From Mycobacterium sp. (GTDB lineage: Bacteria > Actinomycetota > Actinomycetes > Mycobacteriales > Mycobacteriaceae): DNA of 64,000 nucleotides. Below, in pieces: positions 52,333 through 62,012 of this stretch (the first letter of the stretch is position 1; each line of letters opens with the position of its first letter). A model generated the notes under the pieces. That model had not been told where the DNA came from, did no database searches, and saw only the letters and a program-made list of their open reading frames with translations. The stretch lies in the NCBI RefSeq assembly GCF_004298145.1, contig NZ_SCRH01000046.1, positions 145,131 through 209,130 of the forward strand, in the 5' to 3' direction. The translations under genes were made by a program, and so were the position numbers.

Positions 52333-53597
52333 TGTTCTTCGCGTAGCTCCACCACGAGGTGCCGGATGCCGGTATGCCGGTTGCTGCGGGCCCATTCGAC
52401 CGGCCGGACCACCCGCACCGTGCCGAACCGACTGAGCAGTTCCTCGAACAGCACCCGCAGCTCGAGGCGCGCCAGGTTGGCACCCAGGCAATAGTGCACG
52501 CCTTGTCCGAATCCCAGATGCGGATTGGGTTTCCGCGCGATATCGAATTCGTCGGCGCCGTCAAAGACACTGGCGTCGCGATTCGCCGATCCCTCCCAGA
52601 TCTGTATCTTCTGTCCGGCCGCGATCGACTGGCCACCGAGCGTGACGTCGCGGGTGGCGGTGCGCCGTTTCGAGGGCGAGGGTGAGGTCCACCGCACCAT
52701 CTCCTCCACGGCGGTGGGTAACGCGCCGAGATCCCCACGCAGAGAATGCAATTGCGGTGGATGGCTGGCCAGCGCCAGCAGCCCGCCCGCGACCGCGTTG
52801 CGGGTGGTCTCCGCGCCGGCGCTGAACAGCAGGCTGAAGAACAGGTACAGCTCGAGGTCGGAAAGAGCCGACGCGGCGTCCCCATCCGAGTCGTCGAGCA
52901 TCGCGTTCGCCACGACCGACAACATGTCGTCGGTCGGCTTGTCACGTTTGGATGCGATCAGCTGTTGACCGTAGTCATACATCCGCGACCCGGCTTCTTC
53001 GAGTGAGGACCGCAGCGACGGCTGCGATAATGTGGCCTTGCGCGAACCACCGAAATCGAACTGCGGCTCGATCGCCTCGAACAACCAATGCCGCTCGGAC
53101 TCAGGGACTCCCAGCAGAATGCAGATCATCTGCATCGGCAGCTCGGCCGCGATGTCGACCAGGAAGTCGAATGGCTCACCGGGCACCACCGCGTCCAGCA
53201 GCCGGCGCGCCCGGGCCCGCAGATCGTCCTCCACCAGACGGATCATCCGCGGCGTCAGCCCGGAGCTTACCCGCCGCCGGATCTGCGAGTGCCGCGGGTC
53301 GTCCATCATGTTGAGCACCTGACCAGCGATCGCCAGGTCCTGCAACAGTGTGCCGCCGTACGGCCGCTCGCCACCGGTGACCGACGAGTACGTCACCGGA
53401 TCCTTGAGAACCTCAAGCGTTTCCGCGTAGGTGGCGACCGACCAGAAACCCTCGCCGTCCGGGGTGTTGTCGGTCGGTGAGTGCCAGTACACCGGCGCCT
53501 CCCGCCGATGGATGGCGAACAGGTCGTGCGGAAATCCGGTGGCGAAGTTGTCCAGGTCGGTGAAGTCGATCCCCGAGAGCGCGCCCGCCAAAGTCAC
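52329..53597 (-). CDS. cyp126: cytochrome P450 CYP126-like
   Basis: The 422-residue P450 has the heme-binding FGQGVHYCLG (cysteine near residue 373), I-helix AGAETTRN, and a K-helix EEMVRW region. It corresponds to Rv0778 (CYP126), whose natural substrate is not known; azoles bind it. GTG start overlaps purB's stop and the next gene's GTG overlaps its stop, so purB, cyp126 and the transporter are one operon. Confidence 0.93.
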   Translation of the reverse strand: MTLAGALSGIDFTDLDNFATGFPHDLFAIHRREAPVYWHSPTDNTPDGEGFWSVATYAETLEVLKDPVTYSSVTGGERPYGGTLLQDLAIAGQVLNMMDDPRHSQIRRRVSSGLTPRMIRLVEDDLRARARRLLDAVVPGEPFDFLVDIAAELPMQMICILLGVPESERHWLFEAIEPQFDFGGSRKATLSQPSLRSSLEEAGSRMYDYGQQLIASKRDKPTDDMLSVVANAMLDDSDGDAASALSDLELYLFFSLLFSAGAETTRNAVAGGLLALASHPPQLHSLRGDLGALPTAVEEMVRWTSPSPSKRRTATRDVTLGGQSIAAGQKIQIWEGSANRDASVFDGADEFDIARKPNPHLGFGQGVHYCLGANLARLELRVLFEELLSRFGTVRVVRPVEWARSNRHTGIRHLVVELREEQ

Positions 53598-55012
53598 AGG
53601 ATCGCACCGGGAACGTACTTGGCCGCGTCCGGGTAACGGCTCACCAGCGCATCCACCAGCGCCGCCACCTCGTCCACCTGGTCACCGGCGGCACCGGTGA
53701 ACGCCTTGTTGTCGGCCAGCGCGGTGTCCAGACCCGCCCGGTCCAGCGGCAGCCGCTCGTCGGCGGCCAGCCGATCCAGCAGATCGGGCTCGGCCCCGCG
53801 TTCCCGCATGGCCAGCGCCGTCGCCACCGCGTGTTCGCGGATCACGTGATGTGCGGCCTCACGGCCCATGCCGGCGCGCACCGCGGCGATCAACACCTTG
53901 GTGGTGGCCAGGAACGGCAGATAGCGGTCCAGTTCGCGACCGATCACCGCCGGATAGGCGCCGAACTCGTCGAGCACCGTCAAGAAGGTCTCGATCTGCC
54001 CGTCGACGGCGAAGAAGCTGTCCGGCAACGCCACTCGGCGCACCACCGAGCAGAACACGTCACCCTCGTTCCACTGCGCGCCCGCCAGTTCCGCCGCCAT
54101 CGAGGCGTAGCCGCGCAGCACCACCTGCAGGCCGTTGACCCGTTCGCAGCTGCGGGTGTTCATCTTGTGCGGCATCGCCGACGAACCAACCTGACCCGGC
54201 GCGAATCCCTCGGTGACCAACTCGTGCCCGGCCATCAGCCGGATGGTGTGCGCCATCGAGGACGGTCCTGCGCCCAGCTGCACCAGCGCCGAAATCACGT
54301 CGTGGTCCAGCGATCTGGGATACACCTGCCCGACGCTGGTCAAAACCGTTGCGAAGCCCAAGAATTGGGCGACACGCCGCTCGAGTTCGGCGAGCTTGGC
54401 CGCGTCGCCATCCAGCAGGTCGAGCATGTCCTGCGACGTGCCCATCGGTCCTTTGATACCACGCAACGGGTAACGGTCGATCAGCTCCCGCAGCCTGGTC
54501 AACGCGATCAGCGTCTCCTGGGCCGCCGAGGCGAACCTTTTGCCCAGCGTGGTGGCCTGGGCCGCGACATTGTGACTGCGTCCGGCCATCACCAGGTCGC
54601 GATAGGTCACGGCCCGCTCGGCGAGCCGCGCCGCGACCGCCACCCCGTGAGCGAAGACCAGCTCCAGCGAACGCCGGATCTGCAGCTGCTCCACGTTCTC
54701 GGTCAGATCGCGACTGGTCATGCCTTTGTGCACATGCTCGTGACCGGCCAGCGCATTGAATTCCTCGATACGGGCCTTGACGTCGTGGCGAAGGACGCGT
54801 TCACGATCCGCGATCGAAGCCAGATCGACGTCCTCGAGCACACGCTCGTAATCGGCGATCGCTTCGGGGGGCACCGCAACGCCCAGCTCCGCTTGTGCGC
54901 GCAGCACCGCGAGCCACAGCCGCCGCTCCGCGACGATCTTGGCCTCGGGCGACCAGATCGCGACCATCTCGGCACTGGCGTACCGGGCGGCCAGCACATT
55001 CGGAATGCTCAC
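53594..55012 (-). CDS. purB: adenylosuccinate lyase PurB
   Basis: The 472-residue enzyme makes AICAR and AMP by fumarate release. It has the fumarase/ASL signature SSAMPHKMN near residue 275. Upstream is a 106-base divergent gap to the DUF429 gene. Four-base overlap with cyp126. Confidence 0.96.
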   Translation of the reverse strand: MSIPNVLAARYASAEMVAIWSPEAKIVAERRLWLAVLRAQAELGVAVPPEAIADYERVLEDVDLASIADRERVLRHDVKARIEEFNALAGHEHVHKGMTSRDLTENVEQLQIRRSLELVFAHGVAVAARLAERAVTYRDLVMAGRSHNVAAQATTLGKRFASAAQETLIALTRLRELIDRYPLRGIKGPMGTSQDMLDLLDGDAAKLAELERRVAQFLGFATVLTSVGQVYPRSLDHDVISALVQLGAGPSSMAHTIRLMAGHELVTEGFAPGQVGSSAMPHKMNTRSCERVNGLQVVLRGYASMAAELAGAQWNEGDVFCSVVRRVALPDSFFAVDGQIETFLTVLDEFGAYPAVIGRELDRYLPFLATTKVLIAAVRAGMGREAAHHVIREHAVATALAMRERGAEPDLLDRLAADERLPLDRAGLDTALADNKAFTGAAGDQVDEVAALVDALVSRYPDAAKYVPGAIL

Positions 55013-55118
55013 TTGGTCCTCACGAACACACAGCTTACGGTTCGTCCGGCGCCGCGAGACTGCATCTGGCGACGCGTTCGCCGAGTAGCGGCGTCACCAG
55101 TTGCAGCCTGGCGGCACA

Positions 55119-55904
55119 ATGTCGCCCATGTACTTCGCCGGTGTCGACCTCGCCTGGGCGGGCCGTAACCCGACCGGCGTTGCCGTCGTCGACTCCGGCG
55201 GCGATTTGGTGAGCGTGGGCGCGGTCCGCGACGACGACGAAATCCTGGCCGCGCTGCACCCCTACGTGCGGGGCGATTGCCTGGTCGCCTTCGATGCGCC
55301 GCTGGTGGTGAACAACCCGACGGGCCAGCGCCCCGCCGAGACCGCGCTCAACCGCGACTTCCGCAGGTTCGAGGCCGGGGCCCACCCCTGCAACACCGGA
55401 AAACCCGAATTCGCCAACGGCCCGCGCGGGGGCCGCCTGGCCGCGGCGCTGGGCCTCGATCCGGATCCGCGGTCGCCGGTCACGCGTCGCGCCATCGAGG
55501 TGTACCCGCATGCGGCGACCGTCGCGCTGTTCCGGTTGCAGCGAACCCTGAAATACAAGGCAAAACCGGGCCGTGGCGTCGACCGGCTCAGATCCGAGCT
55601 GTTGCTGCTGATGGACGGCCTCGAACGGCTCGCGCAGGCCCCGATTCCCCTGCGTGTCGCCGCACACGATGGCTGGCTCGCGCTGCGCCGGGCCGTGACC
55701 ACCGCGCAACGCAAATGCGAGCTGCGCCGCGCAGAAGATCCGGTCGATGCCGTCGTCTGCGCCTATGTGGCGCTGTATGCGCAGCGATGCCCGGCCCAGG
55801 TGACGATCTACGGCGACCTCGACACCGGGTACATCGTGACGCCGTCGCTGCCGCCCGACCCGATCCGCCCGTTGCGGACGGGTCAGATCTGCACGGGGCG
55901 CTGA
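55119..55904 (+). CDS. DUF429 family protein (Rv0776c)
   Basis: This protein of about 261 residues has the RNase-H-like DUF429 fold with FAGVDLAW at the start and a later DAVVCAYVA motif carrying a conserved aspartate. A predicted nuclease-like fold; no function known. Start may be ATG 55119 or 55128. The last 22 bases overlap convergent TetR. Confidence 0.83.
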   Translation: MSPMYFAGVDLAWAGRNPTGVAVVDSGGDLVSVGAVRDDDEILAALHPYVRGDCLVAFDAPLVVNNPTGQRPAETALNRDFRRFEAGAHPCNTGKPEFANGPRGGRLAAALGLDPDPRSPVTRRAIEVYPHAATVALFRLQRTLKYKAKPGRGVDRLRSELLLLMDGLERLAQAPIPLRVAAHDGWLALRRAVTTAQRKCELRRAEDPVDAVVCAYVALYAQRCPAQVTIYGDLDTGYIVTPSLPPDPIRPLRTGQICTGR

Positions 55905-56500
55905 TCGATGGGTGCGAGCACCTCGATGAGATCGACCACCGCCCCCTGCGCCGCCGCGCGCGGATCTCGTCCCTCTACCAGGGCCGACACCACCGAACCG
56001 TCGACCGCGCAGATCAGCGTGCACACCAGCTCGATGTGCACCGAGCGGCCCGAGCGCTCGATGGCCTCCGCCACCGCCTCGGCGCGCTGACGCAGGCTGC
56101 GCCGCATGGTCTCCTGCAACGCGGGCAGGCGGGTGCACGCGATCTGCCGCTCATAGCGCGATATCAGCTGCTCGGTGAGTCCCGGGCCGGACACGTCCCC
56201 GACGAGCAGATCCGCCAGCACCTCGGCGATGGTCTCCGGCCCGCGGCGCCGCCGGGACAAGGCGGCGACCCGCGATCGAAGCTGCGCCACCTCGATCATC
56301 GCGGTGTGTTCGACCGCGCGTGCGATCAGATCGTCGAGGGAGGAGAAGTAATAGGTGGTGGACGCCAACGGCAATCCGGCCCGACCGGCGACCGCCCGGT
56401 GCCGCACCGCTTCGAACCCGCCCTCGGCAAGCAGCTCGGCGGCGGCGCTGACGAGCGCATACCGTCGACGTTCTCCTTTCGGAGTAACCGCTGCAGTCAC
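55883..56500 (-). CDS. TetR family regulator (Rv0775-like)
   Basis: This 205-residue protein has an N-terminal TetR HTH (VRHRAVAGRAGLPLASTTYYFSS; about 27-60) and a C-terminal regulatory domain. Start is GTG (VTAAVTPKG); a longer frame to 56575 exists. Divergent from the esterase gene by 61 bases containing an inverted repeat, probably its operator. Confidence 0.88.
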   Translation of the reverse strand: MTAAVTPKGERRRYALVSAAAELLAEGGFEAVRHRAVAGRAGLPLASTTYYFSSLDDLIARAVEHTAMIEVAQLRSRVAALSRRRRGPETIAEVLADLLVGDVSGPGLTEQLISRYERQIACTRLPALQETMRRSLRQRAEAVAEAIERSGRSVHIELVCTLICAVDGSVVSALVEGRDPRAAAQGAVVDLIEVLAPIDQRPVQI

Positions 56501-56535
56501 GAGTAGCCATCGTGCCAGCCAAAGTGGTACTGCAT

Positions 56536-56562
56536 TGCCATTTCGGCCAAACGGCCATGGCA
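56536..56562. promoter_or_regulatory. imperfect inverted repeat, TetR/esterase operator candidate
   Basis: TGCCAT and ATGGCA are 15 bases apart and enclose GGCC-AAAC-GGCC; the right arm reaches the esterase start codon. Confidence 0.4.
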
Positions 56563-57488
56563 TGATGGCCCGCATGCCCGACTTGAGCCGCCGCGCCGTG
56601 CTCGGTCTCGGCGCCAGTGCGGCCCTCGGCGCCGTCGGCGCCTACGGGCTCGACATTTTGTTACAGCCTCGAACATCTCACGCCACGCCGGTTTCCGCCC
56701 CCGTATCGAGGGCGGGCACCCAAATGCCGTTGGCACCGCCGAGCGCCCCTCGTGCTCCGGCTCCCCCGTCGGCGCCCGCGCCCACCATGGTCACCGGTTC
56801 CTTCGTGTCGGCCGCGCGCGGCGGCGTGAACACCAATTGGGCCATCGCGCGTCCGCCCGGCCAGACCCAGCCACTGCGAGCGGTGATCGCGCTGCATGGC
56901 AAGGGCAGCGACGCCTCCACCGTGATGGCCGGTGGCGTCGAGCAGGGGCTGGCGCAGGCTGTCAACGCGGGGCTGCCGCCGTTCGCGGTGGTTGCCGTCG
57001 ACGGTGGCGGTAGCTATTGGCACAGGCGGTCTTCCGGCGAGGACAGCGGGGCGATGGTGCTCGACGAGCTCATCCCCATGCTGGGGAACCAGAATCTGGA
57101 CACCTCGCGCGTGGCGTTCCTGGGCTGGTCGATGGGTGGCTACGGCGCGCTGCTGCTCGGCGGCCGGCTCGGCGCCGGCCGCACCGCGGCCATCTGCGCG
57201 GTGAGCCCGGCGCTGTGGCTGTCCTCCGGCGCGGCCGCACCGGGGGCGTTCGACGGGCCGGACGACTTCGCGGCGAACTCGGTGTTCGGGATGCCCGCGC
57301 TGGCGTCGATCCCCATCCGGGTGGACTGTGGCGACAGCGATCCGTTTTACGCTGCGACAAAGCAGTTCGTCGCGCAGCTGCCGCAGCCGCCGGCGGGCGG
57401 TTTCTCCCCCGGCGGGCACAACCCCGAGTTCTGGAGCTCGCAGTTACCGGCCGAACTGACCTGGATGGCACCGCTGCTGACGGCCTAG
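56562..57488 (+). CDS. Tat-exported esterase (Rv0774c-like)
   Basis: This protein of about 308 residues starts near three possible ATGs (56562, 56565, 56574). A twin-arginine signal (LSRRAVLGLGA) and a proline-rich linker precede an alpha/beta-hydrolase domain with nucleophile GWSMGGYG, ALHGKGSDAS near the oxyanion site, and a terminal histidine in GGHNPEFW. Rv0774c is described as an iron-stress-induced extracellular lipase/esterase. The proline-rich stretch is typical for cell-wall passage. Confidence 0.87.
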   Translation: MMARMPDLSRRAVLGLGASAALGAVGAYGLDILLQPRTSHATPVSAPVSRAGTQMPLAPPSAPRAPAPPSAPAPTMVTGSFVSAARGGVNTNWAIARPPGQTQPLRAVIALHGKGSDASTVMAGGVEQGLAQAVNAGLPPFAVVAVDGGGSYWHRRSSGEDSGAMVLDELIPMLGNQNLDTSRVAFLGWSMGGYGALLLGGRLGAGRTAAICAVSPALWLSSGAAAPGAFDGPDDFAANSVFGMPALASIPIRVDCGDSDPFYAATKQFVAQLPQPPAGGFSPGGHNPEFWSSQLPAELTWMAPLLTA

Positions 57489-57508
57489 GGACCGGTTTGA
57501 TCGCGAAT

Positions 57509-57554
57509 GTAACGCCACTGCGCGAAAATTGGCGCGGATTCGCAGCAGCGTTAC
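57509..57554. promoter_or_regulatory. imperfect long inverted repeat between esterase and ggtA
   Basis: GTAACGC (57509-57515) and GCGTTAC (57548-57554) are the outer arms; inner CTGCG and CGCAG also pair with one offset. It is 21 bases after the esterase stop and 11 before ggtA, so it can be terminator, operator or an intergenic repeat. Confidence 0.5.
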
Positions 57555-57564
57555 GCTCGCGGGC

Positions 57565-59148
57565 GTGACCCCACCTTTCGATTGGCGCTTCCCGTACGCC
57601 TGGCCACGCAAGCCCGTGCTCGCGGAAAACGTTGTGTGCACATCGCAACCGCTTGCCGCCCAGGCGGGCCTGCGCATGCTCGCCGAGGGCGGAAGCGCGG
57701 TGGACGCGGCGATCGCCACGGCAATCACGCTGACGATCGTGGAGCCGGTGTCCAACGGCATCGGCGGGGACGCCTTTGCCATTGTGTGGGATGGCAAGCA
57801 ATTGCACGGGCTCAACGCGTCGGGCCGCTCGCCGGCGGGGTGGACTCCGGAATACTTTGGCGGCGAAGCCGTTCCCCTCCTCGGGTGGAATTCGGTGACC
57901 GTGCCGGGAGCCGTGTCGGCGTGGACCGAGCTGCATACCAGGTTCGGCAAGCTGCCCTTCGAGCGGCTGTTCGAACCCGCGATCTCGTACGGCCGCAACG
58001 GTTTTCTTGTTTCGCCAACGGTCGCGGAGCAGTGGGCGGCGCAGGTGCCGCTGTTCGAGAAGCAGCCGGGTTTCGCCGAGGCGTTTCTGCCCGGCGGGCG
58101 GGCGCCGAAACCCGGTGAGCGGTTCAGCCTGCCCGATCATGCGGCCACACTCGAGACCATCGCCGCCACCAACGGCGAGGCGTTTTACCGCGGGGAACTG
58201 GCCGCCAAACTCGAGGCGCACTCGTCGGCCAGCGACGGTGTCATGCGGGCCAGCGACCTCGCGGCGCACCGCGCCGACTGGGTGGGCACGGTCGACGGCA
58301 GCTACCGGGGCTACACCGTGCACGAGATTCCGCCCAACGGTCAGGGGATCGTCGCGTTGATCGCCCTCGGCATTCTCGAGCAGTTCGACATGGCTTCGTT
58401 GCCGGCCGATTCCGCCGACAGCGTGCACCTGCAGATCGAAGCGGTCAAGCTGGCGTTCGCCGACGCGCAGGCCTACGTCGCCGACATCGACCACATGCCG
58501 CTGCGGCCGGAACGGCTGTTGGACAAGGAGTACCTGGCGCAGCGGGCCGCATTGATCGACCGCGCACGGGCGAAGCCGGTATCCGCGGGGGCTCTCTCGG
58601 GCGGAACGGTCTATCTGACCGCTGCCGACGCCGCGGGAGTGATGGTCTCGATGATCCAGTCCAACTACATGGGATTCGGTTCCGGCGTGGTGGTACCGGG
58701 AACCGGGATCGCGCTGCAAAACCGCGGGGCGAACTTCGCTGCCGCCCAAGGTCATCCGAATATCGTGGGCCCGAACAAGCGCCCCTATCACACCATCATT
58801 CCGGCCTTCGTGACCAAGGACGGCGGCCCGGTCATGAGCTTCGGCGTGATGGGCGGGATGATGCAGCCGCAGGGCCATGTGCAACTGATGGTGCGCATCG
58901 CCGACCACGGGCAGAACCCGCAGGCGGCGTGTGACGGTCCACGGTTTCGGTGGGTGCAGGGTATGCAGGTCAGTTGCGAAAAGGGTTTCCCAGCATCAAC
59001 ATTGGACGAACTGCGGCGCCGTGGACATGATCTGGTCGCCGTCGACGACTACAACCAATTCGGCAGCTGCCAGGCTATCTGGCGACTCGAGGAGGGCTAT
59101 TTAGCGGCCAGCGATCCGCGCCGCGACAGCCAGGCCGTCGCTTTCTAG
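57565..59148 (+). CDS. ggtA: gamma-glutamyltransferase-like protein GgtA (Rv0773c)
   Basis: This 527-residue Ntn-hydrolase has the SNGIGGDAF substrate-site region near residue 66 and a probable autocleavage threonine in SGGTVYLT (about residue 345), where classical enzymes have TTH. The rest of the small subunit (NRGANF, GGMMQPQGHVQ) is intact. It lacks an obvious signal peptide, so it may act in the cytosol. Start GTG. Convergent with purD, only seven bases apart. Confidence 0.9.
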   Translation: MTPPFDWRFPYAWPRKPVLAENVVCTSQPLAAQAGLRMLAEGGSAVDAAIATAITLTIVEPVSNGIGGDAFAIVWDGKQLHGLNASGRSPAGWTPEYFGGEAVPLLGWNSVTVPGAVSAWTELHTRFGKLPFERLFEPAISYGRNGFLVSPTVAEQWAAQVPLFEKQPGFAEAFLPGGRAPKPGERFSLPDHAATLETIAATNGEAFYRGELAAKLEAHSSASDGVMRASDLAAHRADWVGTVDGSYRGYTVHEIPPNGQGIVALIALGILEQFDMASLPADSADSVHLQIEAVKLAFADAQAYVADIDHMPLRPERLLDKEYLAQRAALIDRARAKPVSAGALSGGTVYLTAADAAGVMVSMIQSNYMGFGSGVVVPGTGIALQNRGANFAAAQGHPNIVGPNKRPYHTIIPAFVTKDGGPVMSFGVMGGMMQPQGHVQLMVRIADHGQNPQAACDGPRFRWVQGMQVSCEKGFPASTLDELRRRGHDLVAVDDYNQFGSCQAIWRLEEGYLAASDPRRDSQAVAF

Positions 59149-59155
59149 ACGCCTT

Positions 59156-60424
59156 CTAGACGCGGATCTGACCTTCGGCCGCCAGCTGGGCGATGTCGTT
59201 GCGGAAATGACTGCCCGGCAGCCGAATCGAACGAAGAACGTCATATGCCTTGGTCCGCGCGGCCGAGAGGTCGGCACCGGTTCCCACCACCGACAGCACC
59301 CGACCGCCCGACGAGACGATTCCGCCGTCCTCGCGCCGCGACGTTCCGGCGTGCAGCACCCCGTCGGCCTCCGAGCCGACGATGACGTCGCCCACACGAG
59401 GACGTCCGGGATAGTTCTCCGCAGCCAGCACCACCGTCACCGCGGCACCGTCGTGCCAGCGCAGCTCACCGAACTCCGCCAGCTTGCCGCTGCCCGCCGC
59501 GTACAGCAGCTGCCCGAGCGGTGATTCCAGCAGCGCCAGCACCGCCTGCGTCTCGGGATCGCCGAAGCGGCAGTTGAATTCGACGACCGCGGGTCCGTTC
59601 GCGGTGATCGCGAGTCCGGCATACAGCAATCCGCTGAACGGGCAGCCACGCGCAACCATCTCGGCCGCAACGGGTTCGACGATGTTGCTGACAATGTCGC
59701 GATACACCTCGTCGGGAAGCCACGGGACCGGCGCGTAGGCGCCCATGCCGCCGGTGTTGGGCCCGTTGTCGCCGTCGCCGACGCGCTTGAAGTCCTGCGC
59801 CGGGAGCAGCGGCACCACGGTCTCGCCGTCGACGACGCAGAACAGCGACACCTCGGGGCCGTCCAGATACGACTCCAGCAGCACCGGGTGGCCGGCCTCG
59901 AGCAGTCCGGCGGCGTGCGCGCGCGCGACACCGCGATCCGCGGTCACCACGACGCCCTTGCCGGCGGCCAGGCGGTCGTCCTTCACCACCCAGGCCGCAT
60001 CCCCGGCCGGCGGACCGAACCGGTCCAGGGCGGCGTCCAAAAGCGCGGGGCTGTCGACGATTTCAGTGGTCGCGGTGGGCACCCCGGCCGCGGCCATGAC
60101 CTCTTTGGCGAAGGCCTTGGAGCCCTCGATGCGGGCGGCGTCCTTGCCGGGGCCGAAGCAGACGATGCCGGCGGAGCGCAGCGCGTCGGCCACCCCGAGG
60201 ACCAGCGGCACCTCGGGGCCGATGACCACCAGGTCGGCGCGCACCCCGCGCGCCAGGGTGACGACATCGGAGGCCGAGGCGATATCGACCTCGTGCTGCT
60301 CGGCCAGCCGGGCGGTGCCGGCGTTACCCGGGGCGATGGCCAGTCCCGTGACCTGCGGATCTTTGCGGAGCGCCAGCAGCAGCGCATGCTCACGGGCACC
60401 GGAGCCGATCACCAGGACGCGCAC
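59156..60424 (-). CDS. purD: phosphoribosylamine-glycine ligase PurD
   Basis: The 422-residue ATP-grasp enzyme makes GAR. GSGAREHALLLAL at the N-terminus and VEFNCRFGDPETQ in the ATP-grasp domain are the family markers. GTG start, with TAGAGT eight bases upstream, suggests a nearly leaderless transcript. Confidence 0.96.
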   Translation of the reverse strand: MRVLVIGSGAREHALLLALRKDPQVTGLAIAPGNAGTARLAEQHEVDIASASDVVTLARGVRADLVVIGPEVPLVLGVADALRSAGIVCFGPGKDAARIEGSKAFAKEVMAAAGVPTATTEIVDSPALLDAALDRFGPPAGDAAWVVKDDRLAAGKGVVVTADRGVARAHAAGLLEAGHPVLLESYLDGPEVSLFCVVDGETVVPLLPAQDFKRVGDGDNGPNTGGMGAYAPVPWLPDEVYRDIVSNIVEPVAAEMVARGCPFSGLLYAGLAITANGPAVVEFNCRFGDPETQAVLALLESPLGQLLYAAGSGKLAEFGELRWHDGAAVTVVLAAENYPGRPRVGDVIVGSEADGVLHAGTSRREDGGIVSSGGRVLSVVGTGADLSAARTKAYDVLRSIRLPGSHFRNDIAQLAAEGQIRV

Positions 60425-60432
60425 GAAACGAC

Positions 60433-60438
60433 ACTCTA
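60433..60438 (-). promoter_or_regulatory. -10 hexamer of the purD promoter
   Basis: On the minus strand TAGAGT lies eight bases before the purD GTG. Confidence 0.45.
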
Positions 60439-60514
60439 GCCGTCGGCTGGGTGTCAGCGCCCGCTGGTAGTGACACGACGTGGGGCGGTTCGGAGAACGC
60501 TCAGCTGATGCCCC

Positions 60515-61015
60515 TCACTGGGGCCCGGCGACGTCACTGACCGGCTGACTGGGTCGTGATCGAGCGTCCGAGCGGCGCCACAAATAGATTCCCAGGGCAA
60601 GGATCATCACGAACGGTATGTCGGTGAGAAACTTGCTCCAGTAGTGATGGATCTCGGTGACCGCCTGCACTGCCATCAACAGACCGTGCGCAAGGTTGGC
60701 CCACATCGTGAAGTTCAAAAATGACGCATAGTCGTGCGGGTCGCCCGCGGCCCGCAACAGAAACACTCCCCATACCATGTAGATCACCATCAGCATTGGG
60801 GGCACGTGCAGATGCTCACTGCCGCAACGTACGTCGTTCCAGATCGTCCAATTCAGCGCTCCGCCATGCTCGGCCAACAACGGTGACTGCGCGAGGAAGC
60901 CGACAAACAGCAGCACAAATATGGCCAGTGTCAAAACGCCGTAGACGCGTAGAAAGACCCGGAACGCAGCCGGCCCACGTGATCGATCGTCGTTGACGAT
61001 GCCGGTTATTTCCAT
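60515..61015 (-). CDS. small multi-pass membrane protein (DUF6632-like)
   Basis: This 166-residue protein has four hydrophobic helices (about 25-45, 72-90, 103-120, 133-148) and the conserved-looking HLHVPPMLMVIYMVWG and ANLAHGLLMAVQAVTEIHH (core LAHGLLMAVQA) segments. It lies 31 bases after the sigma factor stop and belongs to that unit. Function unknown. Confidence 0.72.
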   Translation of the reverse strand: MEITGIVNDDRSRGPAAFRVFLRVYGVLTLAIFVLLFVGFLAQSPLLAEHGGALNWTIWNDVRCGSEHLHVPPMLMVIYMVWGVFLLRAAGDPHDYASFLNFTMWANLAHGLLMAVQAVTEIHHYWSKFLTDIPFVMILALGIYLWRRSDARSRPSQPVSDVAGPQ

Positions 61016-61046
61016 GTTGCACTCCTATTCACGGTGGTATCGGTGG

Positions 61047-62012
61047 CTACGAGAGTCTGGCGGGGAGGTCGAAACGTTGTAGGGCGTCGACGTTCTGAAA
61101 CGCCACTATGCGGGAGATGCCTTGGGCGGCAACGGTGAGCACGTGCAGCGAGTGCAGTCGGCGGTTGCCGGCAGGACCGATGTAGAGCGCCATCGCCGGC
61201 TGTCCATTGGCCGATGTCCGAACGATCGACGCCTTCCCCAGCTCGCGCATCCGTGCTCCCAGGAAACCAGCGATGACGTCCCGTCCCCGAAACCAGGTGA
61301 GGATTGGCGGCATTTCAAACGATGCGTCCTCGCTGAGCACCGCGACCAATGCGGCGACGTCCGCGTTTTCGAACGCGGCAACGTAACGATCGAGCAGTTC
61401 ACGTTGCTGTGTCTGCGACGGTTCGGCAACACCGTCGTGTTCGGCGGGCAGCCGCGCTCGTGCCCGCTGCAGTGCGCTGTTGACCGCCGCGACGCTCAGG
61501 CCCAGCAGGCCGGCGGCTTCGGCTGCACTCAGGCGCAGCACATCACGCAGAATCAGCACTGCTCGTTGCCGCGGCGGAAGGAGTTGCAGCGCCGCAACGA
61601 ATGCCAGCCGCATCGTATGCCGCTGCACCGCCACCACAGCGGGATCACCGACGGTCCCGGTGAGCGCAGAATCGGGCGTCGCCTGTAACCACGCCAGCTC
61701 TGCTGACCCGGCGCGAAGCGCCGCGGAGGAATCCATTGCCGCGGCGCTGAGATCCGATGGCAGCGGACGACGGTTGCGTCGCTCGACGCCCCTGATGAAC
61801 GCGCGGGTCGCGATGCGATACAGCCACGTGCGCAGCGAAGAGCGCCCATCGAAGCGGTCGTACGCGCGCCACGCATCCAGATACACGTCCTGGACGATTT
61901 CCTCGGCGTCGTCGAGTGAGCCCAACATCCGGTAGCCGTAGGCAACGAGTTCCCGGCGGAACGGTTCGACGAGCCGCCCGAAATCCTCACCCTGATCAGT
62001 GTTGGTGCCCAT
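61047..62012 (-). CDS. ECF sigma factor, SigG/TIGR02960-type with C-terminal SnoaL-like domain
   Basis: This 321-residue protein has sigma region 2 (YGYRMLGSLDDAEEIVQDVYLDAW) and region 4 (LPPRQRAVLILRDVLRLSAAEAAGLLG) and a C-terminal SnoaL-like domain (about 200-320; LLDRYVAAFENADVAALVAVLSEDASFEMPP, WFRGRDVI). Written here as cores only: GYRMLGSLDDAEEIVQ, QRAVLILRDVLRLS, MPPILTWFRGRDVI. No anti-sigma gene is adjacent; such C-terminal domains are thought to control activity. Start is ATG 62012; upstream GTG 62102 is an alternative. An ECF-like promoter precedes it. Confidence 0.85.
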   Translation of the reverse strand: MGTNTDQGEDFGRLVEPFRRELVAYGYRMLGSLDDAEEIVQDVYLDAWRAYDRFDGRSSLRTWLYRIATRAFIRGVERRNRRPLPSDLSAAAMDSSAALRAGSAELAWLQATPDSALTGTVGDPAVVAVQRHTMRLAFVAALQLLPPRQRAVLILRDVLRLSAAEAAGLLGLSVAAVNSALQRARARLPAEHDGVAEPSQTQQRELLDRYVAAFENADVAALVAVLSEDASFEMPPILTWFRGRDVIAGFLGARMRELGKASIVRTSANGQPAMALYIGPAGNRRLHSLHVLTVAAQGISRIVAFQNVDALQRFDLPARLS

